Shown here: positions 41,673 through 49,811 of the stretch, piece by piece
Numbering within the stretch: position 1 is the first letter of the stretch
Layout of the letters: each line of letters starts with the position of its first letter
Source of the DNA: an uncultured Clostridia bacterium
GTDB lineage: Bacteria; Bacillota; Clostridia; TANB77; CAG-508
Assembly: GCA_944386755.1 (NCBI GenBank)
Contig: CALXCF010000006.1
Location: 21,520 to 85,519 of the forward strand
DNA: 64,000 nt
Direction: 5' to 3'
Program-made: the position numbers and the translations under genes
The notes under the pieces: model-generated
Database searches by the model: none
The model's input: only the letters and a program-made list of their open reading frames with translations
Told to the model about the DNA's origin: nothing

Positions 41673-42036
41673 TATTTTAAAAAGAATAAAGAGAACGAGA
41701 AAACTATTAGATAAAAACATAAAAAAATATGGTTTAAATTCAAATGAAACTAAAAAAATAAGCAGAGAAATGGACGAACTAATAAAAGAATATTACGATA
41801 GTATAAAAACAGTAGAATATCCAGATTTTTCAGATATGTTTTTATATTATAAGAAATCTTATGAAATGTTAAAAAGTGTAACGTTGCAATTAAAGAAATT
41901 TCCTTCAATTTTAGACTGGACTAGCTTTGCAAAAGAAAATAATTGTTTAAGTCATATATCATTAGAATATATATCAAAATTGGACTGGAATTATTTAGAA
42001 ATTAAAGTTAAAAGAGAATTAAATTTAGAAATTTAA
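41662..42036 (+). CDS. Spo0E-like aspartyl-phosphate phosphatase with C-terminal extension
   Basis: The 124-residue protein has an N-terminal Spo0E motif (residues about 8-48: RKLLDKNIKKYGLNSNETKK and SREMDELIKEYY), matching the SxEhD signature of phosphatases that remove phosphate from Spo0A. Known family members are about 60-90 residues; this one has an extra C-terminal module shared with its neighbour. In a prophage it could delay host sporulation. A GTG at 41647 is an alternative start. Confidence 0.78.
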   Translation: MKIDILKRIKRTRKLLDKNIKKYGLNSNETKKISREMDELIKEYYDSIKTVEYPDFSDMFLYYKKSYEMLKSVTLQLKKFPSILDWTSFAKENNCLSHISLEYISKLDWNYLEIKVKRELNLEI

Positions 42037-42046
42037 AAAATTTTTT

Positions 42047-42076
42047 CGCATGGCACAAGGCTTTGCGACTTTTTTT
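42047..42076 (+). terminator. terminator after the Spo0E-like gene
   Basis: CGCA-GC/GC-TGCG stem with a small internal loop (42047-42067) followed by ACTTTTTTT. Confidence 0.65.
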
Positions 42077-42134
42077 GTCGAAAACGACGGTAGAATCCTT
42101 GACGGATTTTTTAAAATAAATATAATTAAAGAAA

Positions 42135-42222
42135 GAGAGATAGATGACCCACTACAATCCTCTATCTCTCAAAGGTCACACTCAATGAGTATGTATACAT
42201 AGAGTATAACCTCTTTGAGTGT
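42135..42222. promoter_or_regulatory. structured element near attR
   Basis: Two long inverted repeats: GAGAGATAGA/TCTATCTCTC (42135-42144, 42161-42170) and ACACTCAA/TTGAGTGT (42178-42185, 42215-42222), the latter enclosing the palindrome TATGTATACATA. TGACC in the first loop is complementary to GGTCA at 42174-42178. It could be a structured leader RNA of the 49-codon gene at 42261 or binding sites of the excision complex. Confidence 0.5.
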
Positions 42223-42260
42223 AAAAGTCAAATTTTTATGCGAAAGTGAGGTTTTATTTT

Positions 42261-42410
42261 ATGAAAGATGTAGTATTAAATGAAGTAATGAAAGAATTAA
42301 TTATTAGTAAAAAGGATTTTGAAAAATATTTTAAGAAGAAAAATATCATTAACATAGAACAATATAATGTCTATATAAAAACTAAGTCGGGAAAAAGTCG
42401 GGAAAAATAA
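42261..42410 (+). CDS. small phage-end protein (49 aa)
   Basis: 49 codons after GTGAGG. Helical, Lys-rich (VLNEVMKELIISKKDFEKYF); the last codons run through the right arm-type repeat and encode KTKSGKSREK. May be a real small regulator or a by-product of the arm DNA. Confidence 0.45.
   Translation: MKDVVLNEVMKELIISKKDFEKYFKKKNIINIEQYNVYIKTKSGKSREK
42378..42405 (+). repeat. right arm-type repeat (two tandem 11-mers)
   Basis: Identical to the 28-bp block at 1868-1895, same orientation, with two AAGTCGGGAAA copies. It lies 51 bp inside attR. Confidence 0.7.
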
Positions 42411-42456
42411 AATACTGTAAAATTACAAATTGTTGTAATCTTACAGCATCAAGTGT

Positions 42457-42496
42457 TTGGTGAGCCAGGAGGGGCTTGAACCCCCGACCCCATGCT
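42457..42496. other. attR (within intact tRNA-Arg)
   Basis: Right copy of the 40-bp direct repeat. It restores the 3' half of tRNA-Arg, so the tRNA stays functional after integration. Confidence 0.92.
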
Positions 42497-42534
42497 TAGA
42501 AGGCATGTGCTCTATCCAGCTGAGCTACTGACCC
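42458..42534 (-). tRNA. tRNA-Arg(UCU), phage attachment target
   Basis: 77-nt cloverleaf with encoded CCA. Acceptor GGGTCAG/CTGGCTC (two G-U), anticodon stem CATGC/GCATG, loop CTTCTAA (anticodon TCT, reads AGA). Its 3' half is the att repeat. The T-loop reads TTCAAGC here and TTCGAGC in attL, a purine change at position 57 that should be tolerated. Confidence 0.95.
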
Positions 42535-42554
42535 ATAACTCAATGACAATAAAT

Positions 42555-42583
42555 ATAATAGCACAAAAATATTGCCATGTCAA
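42555..42583 (-). promoter_or_regulatory. promoter of tRNA-Arg
   Basis: On the minus strand TTGACA (42583-42578), 17 bp, TATTAT (42560-42555), 20 bp before the tRNA. Confidence 0.82.
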
Positions 42584-42591
42584 GAAAAAAA

Positions 42592-43206
42592 TCAAAAAAA
42601 TAAGCTAAACATGCCAAACAAACCAAAAACAAGAAAAATAATATTAGATAAAAGAGAAACAAAAGAAGACTTTAAATGCTTAGACAAAAACTTGCCACAA
42701 AAAATAGCAAGCAAATTACTCATACACATACCAAAAATAGAGCCACAAATCAAAGAAAACTTATAAGAAGGATACTCTAATCCCAGACCCAATGAGGCCA
42801 AAAAAGTTTTATCACCTAATTCTCCAATAACAATAGAAATAGCAACAATTATAATAGCGCCAAAAGAAAAATGAGAAAGTTTATTCAAAAACGAAACTTT
42901 AGATTTACTTGAAGAACTTGAAACTTCCTTTTCTGGAAAAAAGCCAATAATTCCAAATATAATAAAAGAACAATATGTAAAAAATTTTAAATAAAATTGA
43001 AAAGAAGAGCTAGAAAAAGAAGCAAGACTACTACCAAATAAAATTGCAATTCCATGACTAAAAAAAGTACCTAAAGCGACACCTAGCAAAATTTTATAAG
43101 CTCTATTTTTTGCAGAAAAAGACAAAACCAGTAACTGTGTTTTATCTCCAAGTTCAGCAAAAAATATCATTGAAAAAGCAACAAAGAAAGGGTATAGAAA
43201 ATCCAT
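42592..43206 (-). CDS. UPF0016/GDT1-family cation transporter
   Basis: 204 residues, six membrane helices in two repeats, each with the ELGDKT signature (residues about 19 and 132). The family (TMEM165/Gdt1/MneA-like) exports or exchanges Mn2+ or Ca2+. ATG 43206 was chosen because GGAG lies 7 nt upstream; a TTG four codons earlier overlaps that site. First host gene after the prophage. Confidence 0.88.
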   Translation of the reverse strand: MDFLYPFFVAFSMIFFAELGDKTQLLVLSFSAKNRAYKILLGVALGTFFSHGIAILFGSSLASFSSSSFQFYLKFFTYCSFIIFGIIGFFPEKEVSSSSSKSKVSFLNKLSHFSFGAIIIVAISIVIGELGDKTFLASLGLGLEYPSYKFSLICGSIFGMCMSNLLAIFCGKFLSKHLKSSFVSLLSNIIFLVFGLFGMFSLFF

Positions 43207-43455
43207 AACAAACTCCAATCAAATTATTATAATTATTCTATATTAAATATAATAAGGAAACTTAGATTTTATTACAAGTATATCTAAACTACTTCACATA
43301 TCAGATAAAAGTTACAATTGAAGTTCCAATGTAAATTTTTTGTGAATTGCTTTACTTTAAAAAAAGAAAATGATAATATGTTAGGGAAATACGGATTACG
43401 AGAAAATAAAAAGCCAGAAACAAGAAAAAACAAAATTTAAAAGGAGGAATATTTT

Positions 43456-44400
43456 GTGATAGAGGTAAAAAATGTTACAAAAAAATATGGCAAAGTTACA
43501 GCCGTAGACAATATTAGCTTTACCATAAATGACGGCGAAATAGTTGGGCTATTAGGACCAAATGGAGCCGGAAAAAGTACAACAATGAACATGCTAACAG
43601 GCTTTATTGAACAAACATCAGGAACAATCATAATTGACAATTATGATATGTTAAAAAAGCCTAAAAAAGCAAAAAGAGAAATAGGATATATGCCAGAAGG
43701 AGTGCCATTATATACAGACCTAACAGTAAAAGAATTTGTTAGATACATGGCAGAAATAAAAAAAGTAGATAAAAAAGAGAGAAAAGAAAAAGTAGAAAAA
43801 ATAATTGAACAAACAGGACTAAAAGATGTTCAAAAAAAATTAATCAAAAACCTATCAAGAGGATATAAACAAAGAGTAAGTATGGCAGGAGCATTAGTTG
43901 GAGAACCTAAAATATTAATACTAGACGAACCAACAGTAGGACTTGACCCAAAACAAATAACAGAGATTAGAAATTTAATAAAAGAATTAGGAAAAACACA
44001 TACAGTTATTCTAAGTTCACATATCTTATCAGAAGTAAGCCAAATATGTAATAAAGTAATAATAATAAATAAAGGTAAAATCGTTGCAGTAGATACACCA
44101 GAACATCTAGAAGACAAAGTATCAAGCAACAATTGCATATATGTAACAGTAGAAGATACTGAAAACAAAATGAAAGATATTAAAAATAAAATAGCAGACA
44201 TAGAAAACATAGAATTAGTAGAAGAAAATGAAGATGGAACAAAAGAATATATGATAGAAGGAAAAAAAGATGTAGACTTAAGAAAAACCATCTTCTCAGA
44301 ATTTGCAAAAGAGAGTATAACAATTTTCGAGATGAAAAAAGCAGATACAACACTTGAAGATGCATTCATGAAACTAATAGAAGGAGGGGAAAATAAATAA
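43456..44400 (+). CDS. ABC transporter ATP-binding protein (GldA/NatA-like)
   Basis: 314 residues: Walker A GPNGAGKST, signature LSRGYKQR, Walker B LILDEPTVGLDP, H-loop SSHIL. C-terminal regulatory extension of about 80 residues. GTG start after AGGAGG. With the next two genes it forms a GldA-GldF-GldG-type system in Gram-positives, whose substrate is unknown. Confidence 0.93.
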   Translation: MIEVKNVTKKYGKVTAVDNISFTINDGEIVGLLGPNGAGKSTTMNMLTGFIEQTSGTIIIDNYDMLKKPKKAKREIGYMPEGVPLYTDLTVKEFVRYMAEIKKVDKKERKEKVEKIIEQTGLKDVQKKLIKNLSRGYKQRVSMAGALVGEPKILILDEPTVGLDPKQITEIRNLIKELGKTHTVILSSHILSEVSQICNKVIIINKGKIVAVDTPEHLEDKVSSNNCIYVTVEDTENKMKDIKNKIADIENIELVEENEDGTKEYMIEGKKDVDLRKTIFSEFAKESITIFEMKKADTTLEDAFMKLIEGGENK

Positions 44401-45080
44401 TGTGGGCAGTAATAAAAAAAGAGATTAAATCATATTTCTATTCTCCAGTTGGATATGTATTTATAGGATTATTTTTAATAATGTTTAGTATATTTTTCTA
44501 TACAGATGTATTTACATATCAAAGTACAAATTTTGAATATATATTTTATTCAGGAGCAACAATACTAACATTTATAGTACCAATATTAACGATGAGAACA
44601 TTTGCAGAAGAAAGAAAAACAGGAACAGAACAATTGTTATTAACATCACCACTTAGTATAACAAAAGTAGTAATAGCAAAATTCATTGCAGCAACACTAA
44701 TAGTAATAATTACAGAACTTTGTACATTTCTATATTTTGCAATTTTAAGTTTCTTCGGAACACCACATATAACAACAGCATTAGTAACATTACTAGGATT
44801 TTTACTATTAGCAATGAGTTATATAGCATTTGGAATACTAGCATCAAGCATAACAGAAAATCAAATAATAGCAGGAGTAATAACAATAGGATTTTTCATT
44901 TTAACATGGTTTCTACCATCATTTAGCGACATATTTACAAACTTCTCGCTTATCAATATGTTCTCAAAATTCCCAGCAGGACAAATTGATATTGCAGATA
45001 CAGTAACATTTATTACATTTACAATTGCATGCTTATTATTAACAGTAATATTTATGCAAAGAAGAAAAAGTGTAAGATAG
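44400..45080 (+). CDS. ABC-2 type permease (GldF-like)
   Basis: 226 residues with six predicted membrane helices. Begins WAVIKKEIKSYFYSPVGYVF, typical of GldF-type permeases. ATG overlaps the upstream stop by 1 nt, so expression is coupled. Confidence 0.92.
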   Translation: MWAVIKKEIKSYFYSPVGYVFIGLFLIMFSIFFYTDVFTYQSTNFEYIFYSGATILTFIVPILTMRTFAEERKTGTEQLLLTSPLSITKVVIAKFIAATLIVIITELCTFLYFAILSFFGTPHITTALVTLLGFLLLAMSYIAFGILASSITENQIIAGVITIGFFILTWFLPSFSDIFTNFSLINMFSKFPAGQIDIADTVTFITFTIACLLLTVIFMQRRKSVR

Positions 45081-45104
45081 AAAAAATGTAGGGAGGGAAA
45101 AAGT

Positions 45105-46679
45105 TTGAAAGAGAATAAAGACAAAGAAAATAAGAAAGCAGAAAAAATAAAGACAAAAGAAGATAGAAAAGCAAAAAAAGAGCAAAAGAAACAAGCCAAA
45201 AAAGAAAAAGCTCCAAATAAATTTATTCAAACAATAAAGAAAAAATGGTTAATAGATGGAACAAAAATAACAATATTAGTTTTATTAATCATAGCGGTAT
45301 TTATAGCAATAAACCTTGGAATGCAAGCATTAGACTTAACACCACTTGATTTTACACAAGAACAACTTTACACATTAACAGATGAAAGCAAGGAAAGAGT
45401 AAAAGACATAGATAAAGATGTAAACATATATTTTATAGGATATACAGATGAAGATTCAACAGTAGATTTAGCAAAACAATATGGAAAAGCAAATGAAAGA
45501 ATTAATGTAGAAGCAATAGAAGATGTAAGTACTAGACCAGATTTATCACAAACATATGGAATAGAAAGCGGATCAGAAGGAATAATTGTGGAATGTGGAG
45601 AAAGGTCAAAAGTATTAACAGCAAGTGATTTAGTAACATATGACACATCAACATATGAAACAATAAGCATAGCTGAAGAAAAATTAACAAGTAGTATATT
45701 ATCAGTAACAGCAGATGAAGTACCAAAGGTATATTTCCTAGAAGGATATAGTGACTTTTCACTATCACAAAACATGTATATGTTAAGCATCTACTTAGGA
45801 AATGAAGTAAACGAAACAAATACACTAGACATACTATCAGTAGGAAAAGTGCCAGATGACTGTAATACATTAGTAATTACTTCACCTAGCAAAGACTTTG
45901 ATGATGTTGCAACAAATGCTATATTAGATTATATAAACAAAGGCGGAAACATATTATGGATGAACGCAGCAATAGCCACAGAAGTAGATTTTCCAAATGT
46001 TAATAAAGTGCTAGAAACATACGGAATAAAACCATTTGAAGTAGGAATTATAAGAGAAACAGATACAAGCAAAATGGTATCAGAACAACCAGATTTAATT
46101 ATGCCAGAAATACAATATTCAGATATAACAAAAGATATATATAATACAACTGGAGTAATATTTGTAAATGCAATAAAAATCAATGTAGATACAGACAATT
46201 TAGATGAACTAAATGTAGAAGAAAATGATTTACTACTTGCAAGTGAAGGTTCATATTTTAGAACAGATTTCAATAATCAACAAAATGGAGCAGCAGATGG
46301 AGAAGAAACTGGTACATTTGTAGTTGGAGCCGAAATGGTAAAAACAATCCAAGAAGCAGATGAAGAAGCAGGAACAGAAGGAATTGAATCAAAATTAGTA
46401 ATATTTGGAGAAAATTATTTCATATCTGATTATCAATTAAGCCAAAACTCTCAATATGGTGCAATTCAACTAGCATATAACAAAGACTTAGTACTAAATT
46501 CTATCGCATATTTAACAGATAGAGAAGAAGATATTACTGCAAGAAAAGATACAGGAACAGTTACTTATACTGCAACAGAACAACAAGATACTATTATTAG
46601 AGCAATTATATTCACAGTTCCAGCTTTAATAATTATAGTAGGAATAGTAGTATGGCAAGTTAGAAGAAGAAAAAAGTAA
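45105..46679 (+). CDS. GldG-like ABC auxiliary protein
   Basis: 524 residues: very basic cytoplasmic N-terminus, membrane helix near residue 55-70, large extracellular domain with the GldG pattern (LDFTQEQLYTLTDESKERVK), and a C-terminal membrane helix (IIFTVPALIIIVGIVVWQV). TTG start after GGGAGG. Third gene of the ABC operon. Confidence 0.88.
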   Translation: MKENKDKENKKAEKIKTKEDRKAKKEQKKQAKKEKAPNKFIQTIKKKWLIDGTKITILVLLIIAVFIAINLGMQALDLTPLDFTQEQLYTLTDESKERVKDIDKDVNIYFIGYTDEDSTVDLAKQYGKANERINVEAIEDVSTRPDLSQTYGIESGSEGIIVECGERSKVLTASDLVTYDTSTYETISIAEEKLTSSILSVTADEVPKVYFLEGYSDFSLSQNMYMLSIYLGNEVNETNTLDILSVGKVPDDCNTLVITSPSKDFDDVATNAILDYINKGGNILWMNAAIATEVDFPNVNKVLETYGIKPFEVGIIRETDTSKMVSEQPDLIMPEIQYSDITKDIYNTTGVIFVNAIKINVDTDNLDELNVEENDLLLASEGSYFRTDFNNQQNGAADGEETGTFVVGAEMVKTIQEADEEAGTEGIESKLVIFGENYFISDYQLSQNSQYGAIQLAYNKDLVLNSIAYLTDREEDITARKDTGTVTYTATEQQDTIIRAIIFTVPALIIIVGIVVWQVRRRKK

Positions 46680-46753
46680 TAGTTGAAAAATAAAGAATAA
46701 AATACTAACAAATATCATAAAATATTACAAAAACAAAAGGAGAACCTAAGCAA

Positions 46754-47809
46754 ATGAAAAACGTTATAAAAGTAGTTTTTGTAATCATAGGTACATTTAT
46801 AGGAGCAGGTTTTGCGTCAGGGCAAGAAATATACCTGTTCTTTTTTTCTTATGGTATAAATGGACTTATAGGAATCTTAATATCAAGTATATTAATGGGA
46901 TATGTAATATATAAAACTTTAAAAATTATAAAACAATATAATGTACAAAATTATAAAGAATTTCTAGACAGAATAATATACAAAAAAACAACAAAATATA
47001 ATAAAAATTCAAGTATTGCAAAAGTAATAAATTTAGTAGTAAATACATTTACATTAGTAACATTTTTCATAATGATAGCAGGATTTGGAACATATTTTGC
47101 ACAAGAATTCGGAATAAACCAATTAGTTGGAAGTTTTATACTTGCAACAATAACATATATCATTTTAAACACAAGTGTAAAAGGAGTAGTAAAGGCGAAT
47201 GGGATTATAGTACCTATTTTAATTATTTTAGTAGGAATAATAGGAATATTAAATATAAAAAATTTGCCATTATTGCAAATAAAAAATTACATGATACCAA
47301 ATAATAATATAGAATTTATATTACAAGCAGTTTTATATGCAAGCTATAATAGCATTTTACTTATACCAGTACTCATCACATTAAATAAATATATAAAAAA
47401 TAAAAAGCAAATAATTAAAATTAGCATATTAAGTAGTGTAATAATTGCAATAATGTCAACATTAATTTTTTTACTATTAACTAAAGTAGATGTAGATATT
47501 GAAAAGTTAGAAATGCCAGCAGTATATGTGGTTTCAAACATGTTTTATATATTAAAATATTTGTATGGATTTGTAATTTTAGGTTCAATATTTACAACCA
47601 CAATTTCTTTAGGAATGAGCTTTTTGCAAAATACAAGCAAAAATGAAAAGAGTTATTCACATATTGCGTTAATTATGTGTATAACTTCTGTTGTGGTTTC
47701 AAAAATTGGATTTTCTAATCTGGTGAATTTGCTCTATCCAGTTTTTGGTTATTTGGGATTATTGCAAATATATAAAATCGCGGTAAAAAATACACATTTT
47801 ATAACATAA
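46754..47809 (+). CDS. YkvI-like membrane transporter
   Basis: 351 residues, about ten membrane helices. Starts IGTFIGAGFASGQEIYLFFF, the signature of the YkvI family (APC-type fold). Substrate unknown. Followed by an intrinsic terminator. Confidence 0.87.
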   Translation: MKNVIKVVFVIIGTFIGAGFASGQEIYLFFFSYGINGLIGILISSILMGYVIYKTLKIIKQYNVQNYKEFLDRIIYKKTTKYNKNSSIAKVINLVVNTFTLVTFFIMIAGFGTYFAQEFGINQLVGSFILATITYIILNTSVKGVVKANGIIVPILIILVGIIGILNIKNLPLLQIKNYMIPNNNIEFILQAVLYASYNSILLIPVLITLNKYIKNKKQIIKISILSSVIIAIMSTLIFLLLTKVDVDIEKLEMPAVYVVSNMFYILKYLYGFVILGSIFTTTISLGMSFLQNTSKNEKSYSHIALIMCITSVVVSKIGFSNLVNLLYPVFGYLGLLQIYKIAVKNTHFIT

Positions 47810-47815
47810 ATCAAT

Positions 47816-47839
47816 TAGCAAGAATTTCTTGCTATTTTT
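47816..47839 (+). terminator. intrinsic terminator
   Basis: TAGCAAG/CTTGCTA stem with a 5-nt loop, then TTTTT. Confidence 0.8.
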
Positions 47840-47913
47840 CAATTTATATAGTAAAATAAAGCCATAAAAAGCAAAAGAAAACAGCATACAAAAAAGATAA
47901 GGAATGTGATAAA

Positions 47914-49101
47914 ATGAGAGATTTTTGGGAAGAAGTAGAAAGTGAAAACACAAAAAAGAAAATAAATAAAAAGAAAATACTAATAATAACAGTAATTATA
48001 ATAATATTAATAGCAGTCATCACAACTTCATTAATATATATATATAATCAACCAGCAAGAGAATGGATTGATAAAAACATACTAAGAAAAGAAGTATTAC
48101 AAAACAATGCAACAACAATAGAACTAAAAGATGAACAAAGCAATATATACGCATTCAATAAATACATAGGAATATTAAGTAGGACAAAACTAAACATATA
48201 TAACCAAAGTGGAAATACAGAAGCAGAACTAGATATACAAATATCGAATCCACTATTTAATTCAGCAAATAGATTTCTAGCAATTGCAGAAAATCAAGGA
48301 CAAAAATTCTATTTAATAGAAGATAAAGAAATTAAATGGGAAACAGAAATAGAAGGAAATATATCACAAATAAATGTGAACAAAAATGGATATGTTGCAG
48401 TAGCAATTACAGGAACAAGTTACAAGACAGTAGTAGCAATGTATTCACCAGAAGGAAAAGAACTATTCAAAACATATCTATCATCAAGCAGAGCAGTTGA
48501 TATAACAATCTCAAATGATAATAAATACTTAGCAATTGCAGAAATTGACACATCAGGTACAATAATAAAATCAAGCATAAAAGTAATTTCGATTGAAAAA
48601 GCAAGTACAGACCCAACAAATTCTGTTGAAAACACATATGAAGGAGAAAATGATAAATTAATAACAAACATACAATACCAAGATAAAGACAGGTTATTAT
48701 GTATGTACACAGATGAAATTACAATAATAGAAAATGGAGAAGAAACCATATTAATAGACAACAATAATAAAAAAGTAATATTTCAATCTGTAGAATTAAC
48801 AAATAATGCAGTATCAATTGAAGAAAAATCTTCAGGACTATTTACTGCAAATTCAGAAGTTAGTATAGTAAGTACAGATAGTAAAGAAACAAAAACATAT
48901 ACTGCAGAAAGTGTAGCAAAAGAGATAGTAACATATGGAAATAAAATAGCATTAAATCTAGGAACAGAAGTAGAATTTATAAGTACAGATGGATGGCTAG
49001 TTAAAAGATATATAGCAAATCAAGAAATCACTAATATCGTAATGTCAGATTCAATAGCTGGAATAGTATATAGAGATAAGATTGAAATCATAAATTTATA
49101 G
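47914..49101 (+). CDS. DUF5711-like membrane-anchored beta-propeller protein
   Basis: 395 residues: a single N-terminal membrane helix (about residues 22-44) and an extracellular region of repeated beta blades (VAVAITGTSYKTVVAMYSPEGKEL; KYLAIAEIDTSGTII). Pattern of DUF5711 proteins. It precedes cvpA by 11 nt, so the two are likely co-transcribed. Role in the cell envelope is inferred. Confidence 0.78.
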   Translation: MRDFWEEVESENTKKKINKKKILIITVIIIILIAVITTSLIYIYNQPAREWIDKNILRKEVLQNNATTIELKDEQSNIYAFNKYIGILSRTKLNIYNQSGNTEAELDIQISNPLFNSANRFLAIAENQGQKFYLIEDKEIKWETEIEGNISQINVNKNGYVAVAITGTSYKTVVAMYSPEGKELFKTYLSSSRAVDITISNDNKYLAIAEIDTSGTIIKSSIKVISIEKASTDPTNSVENTYEGENDKLITNIQYQDKDRLLCMYTDEITIIENGEETILIDNNNKKVIFQSVELTNNAVSIEEKSSGLFTANSEVSIVSTDSKETKTYTAESVAKEIVTYGNKIALNLGTEVEFISTDGWLVKRYIANQEITNIVMSDSIAGIVYRDKIEIINL

Positions 49102-49112
49102 GAGGAAGTGTT

Positions 49113-49727
49113 ATGGTTGGAATAATTATAGACATTTTAATAGTTGCATTTTTAGTATTATCAGTATTTTTAGGATACAAAAAAGGATTTGTATCACTTG
49201 CAATAAAATTATGTGCATTTTTAATTGCAATTCTAATTACATTTGTATTATACAGACCAATAGGAAATTTAATAATAAATACAACAAGTATAGATGAAAG
49301 TATAGAAGATAGTATATACAACAAAGTAACAGAAACAATGCAAAAAGATAGTAGTGATGAATTAACAAGTGACTTAATTGAAAGTGCAAAACAAGGAATG
49401 TTAGAACAATCAGCAAGAGAATTGTCAATTAATATTGTATATGCAGGAACAGCAATTGTATTATTTGTAGTAGTTAGAATAATATTGATATTTGTAAATT
49501 CTCTAGCTAATTTAATAGCTAAATTACCTATTATAAAACAAGCAAATGAAGTAGGTGGGGCAGTTTATGGATTATTAAGAGGAATAGTTATAATTTATTT
49601 AGTATTATTAATTATATATTTTGTTGGAGAATTTTATCCTAATAATATAGCAACACAGGGTATAAATGAAACCACATTAACAAAAATAATGTATGAGAAT
49701 AATTTATTCAATATATTCTTTGACTAA
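49113..49727 (+). CDS. CvpA family membrane protein
   Basis: 204 residues, four membrane helices; begins IIIDILIVAFLVLSVFLGYKKGF, the CvpA signature. The family is linked to envelope homeostasis and biofilm phenotypes. RBS AGGAGG. Confidence 0.87.
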   Translation: MVGIIIDILIVAFLVLSVFLGYKKGFVSLAIKLCAFLIAILITFVLYRPIGNLIINTTSIDESIEDSIYNKVTETMQKDSSDELTSDLIESAKQGMLEQSARELSINIVYAGTAIVLFVVVRIILIFVNSLANLIAKLPIIKQANEVGGAVYGLLRGIVIIYLVLLIIYFVGEFYPNNIATQGINETTLTKIMYENNLFNIFFD

Positions 49728-49753
49728 TTATTAAATAAATTATTCTAAATTTA

Positions 49754-49782
49754 TTGCGTTTTGTGATGAATTTTGTTATACT
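49754..49782 (+). promoter_or_regulatory. promoter of the LCP gene
   Basis: TTGCGT (49754-49759), 17 bp, TATACT (49777-49782). Confidence 0.65.
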
Positions 49783-49811
49783 ATTACCATGAAATTTTAG
49801 GAGTGAGTATT

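Larger units (their letters stand above)
1732..42496. mobile_element. complete-looking temperate siphovirus prophage in tRNA-Arg
   Basis: The element is bounded by a 40-bp direct repeat of the tRNA-Arg 3' half. It contains integrase, repressor, replication, packaging, HK97-type head, long-tail and lysis modules in the usual order. The tape measure of 1138 residues, the tail tube and the tail chaperones indicate a siphovirus with a non-contractile tail; no sheath gene is seen. Three coding irregularities (near 11.65, 17.89 and 18.72 kb) leave open whether it can still make virions. Confidence 0.93.

Noticed and set aside
42145-42178. An H-type pseudoknot in the attR-proximal element
   Set aside because: The complementary TGACC/GGTCA exists, but the loop lengths (0 and 3 nt across a 10-bp stem) are poor for a classical pseudoknot, so it is only mentioned as possible.
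42572-42766. A 64-codon rightward frame after tRNA-Arg
   Set aside because: It is antisense to the 3' end of the UPF0016 transporter gene and overlaps the tRNA promoter.
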